NCBI GenBank assembly: GCA_910574455.1
Contig: CAJSYZ010000002.1
Location: 2,815,671-2,879,670, forward strand
Direction: 5' to 3'
Origin: Trichaptum fuscoviolaceum
Taxonomy: Eukaryota > Basidiomycota > Agaricomycetes > Hymenochaetales > Trichaptaceae
Length of the DNA stretch: 64,000 nucleotides
Positions 63,401-64,000 of the stretch are shown here, one piece after another. Each line of letters opens with the position of its first letter. The stretch's first letter is position 1. Below the pieces are notes generated by a model, which did not search any database, had not been told where the DNA came from, and was given only the letters and a program-made list of their open reading frames with translations. Made by a program: the position numbers and the translations under genes.

Positions 63401-64000
63401 CAATTGGGCTTCTTTAGTTCCGCCACTAAGTTTGTATCCTCGGTCTTGGGAGGGAGCAAGAAGAAGGAGCCTGTGAAGAGCCTTCAGCTGGCTGCAGCCG
63501 CAGCGAAGAAGGTTTGTGTCTTTTTTGCGTTTCATCCGTCCTCTCTTAACATTCTATTGCGTCTGTAGCAACAAGAGGAAGCTGAGAAGAAGGCTGCAAG
63601 ACTAAAAGATATGGATGCCCGCCGTCAGCAAGCATTGCAGAAGAAGGCGGAAGAGGACAAGGCCCGGGAGGAGAAGCGCATAAGGGAAGAAGATGAGCGC
63701 TGGAAGCGAGAGCGCGAGAAAGAGGACACGACTGAAAAGAGGATACTCAAGCAGCCGGGCAAGAAGGTTAGTTGTTCGTTACTGTGTACAGTATTTCCGT
63801 CTGATAACAAAAAATACAGCTTACACAAATGGAGGATGACCTTACCAAGAAAAAGGAAATAGCTAAAGCAGACAAGGCGGAGACCAAGAAGCCACCTTCG
63901 AAGGACAAGAAGGACATGGCAATGTCGAAAGTTGGAAAGCCAGCAAACGCGTCACAGACCGCTTTGAATACTTCCATTGCACCCTCCAAATCATCGAAGC
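60456..64000 (+). CDS. INCENP/Sli15-like chromosomal passenger protein, cut by window end
   Basis: Scaffold of the Aurora B chromosomal passenger complex. The N-terminal part (MSWVSSIRTTMANDPGRQFL, GFLFLEDYLDNILAGPRH) resembles the centromere-targeting helix region of fungal INCENP. A very long disordered middle follows (main exon about 60862-63279), rich in Ser/Pro/Glu with many SP/TP sites. Near the right edge comes a highly charged single helix: QQEEAEKKAARLKDMDARRQ, KAEEDKAREEKRIREEDERW. The IN-box that binds Aurora would lie beyond base 64000, so the call rests on layout and N-terminus. Start may be Met 60456 or the Met of MSWVSS twelve codons on. Introns near 60629-60692, 60807-60859, 63280-63335, 63512-63569 and 63766-63819. 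Confidence 0.7.

Noticed and set aside
1..64000. CRISPR arrays, bacterial operons, riboswitches, rRNA genes.
   Set aside because: None expected or seen in this intron-rich fungal nuclear sequence.

Overview
This window looks like nuclear DNA of a filamentous basidiomycete, most likely an Agaricomycete. Genes are dense and sit on both strands. Nearly all are cut by many short introns of about 48-70 nt, with GT..AG ends and CTRAY-like branch points. The protein families are typical of these fungi: Zn2Cys6 regulators of the APPGT type, two CON-6 proteins, MMM1 of ERMES, and a chromodomain Ty3/gypsy element. All gene models were read by eye. Splice sites were chosen so that frame and family motifs are kept; for several genes the exon lengths were summed and are divisible by three.

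Left part (1-25 kb): NIPA-like Mg transporter, complex I subunit NDUFS6, a MAK/Ime2-type kinase (minus), PRPP synthetase (minus), decapping enzyme DCP2 (minus), HSP104 with heat-shock elements, an unrecognised gene (minus), the Mtr10/transportin-SR karyopherin, succinyl-CoA ligase alpha and an acyl-CoA-binding ankyrin protein. Middle (25-50 kb): mitochondrial S16 (minus), LSM5 (minus) divergent from importin alpha, a Zn2Cys6 regulator, prephenate dehydratase, a P450 (minus), YTH1/CPSF30, a zinc alcohol dehydrogenase, a second Zn2Cys6 regulator (minus), a YjbQ/UPF0047 protein (minus), a coiled-coil orphan, a tubulin-tyrosine-ligase-like protein (minus), MMM1 and RPB8. Right part (50-60 kb): two con-6 genes on the minus strand enclose a transposon island. 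The island holds a complete chromovirus with two identical 183-bp LTRs and a GCTTA target duplication, and an 817-bp terminal-inverted-repeat element with a 9-bp duplication. A dead integrase fragment lies just beyond the second con-6 gene. The window ends inside an INCENP/Sli15-like gene.

Most genes are independent housekeeping functions: mitochondrial metabolism (NDUFS6, S16, SUCLG1, MMM1), RNA processing (DCP2, LSM5, YTH1, RPB8), nuclear transport (two karyopherins) and mitosis (INCENP). Two regulators, a P450, an alcohol dehydrogenase and prephenate dehydratase lie within 13 kb, but YTH1 sits among them, so a real metabolic cluster is unproven.

The most unusual signal is a set of extremely short exons that are needed to keep conserved motifs: 1 nt in PRPP synthetase, 5 and 10 nt in a Zn2Cys6 regulator, 6 nt in NDUFS6, 12 nt in the YjbQ gene and 16 nt in con-6. 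Three probable GC-AG introns occur in the same window. The two con-6 promoters share a 19-bp block (18 of 19 identical) and an 11-bp block, pointing to common control on both sides of the transposon island.
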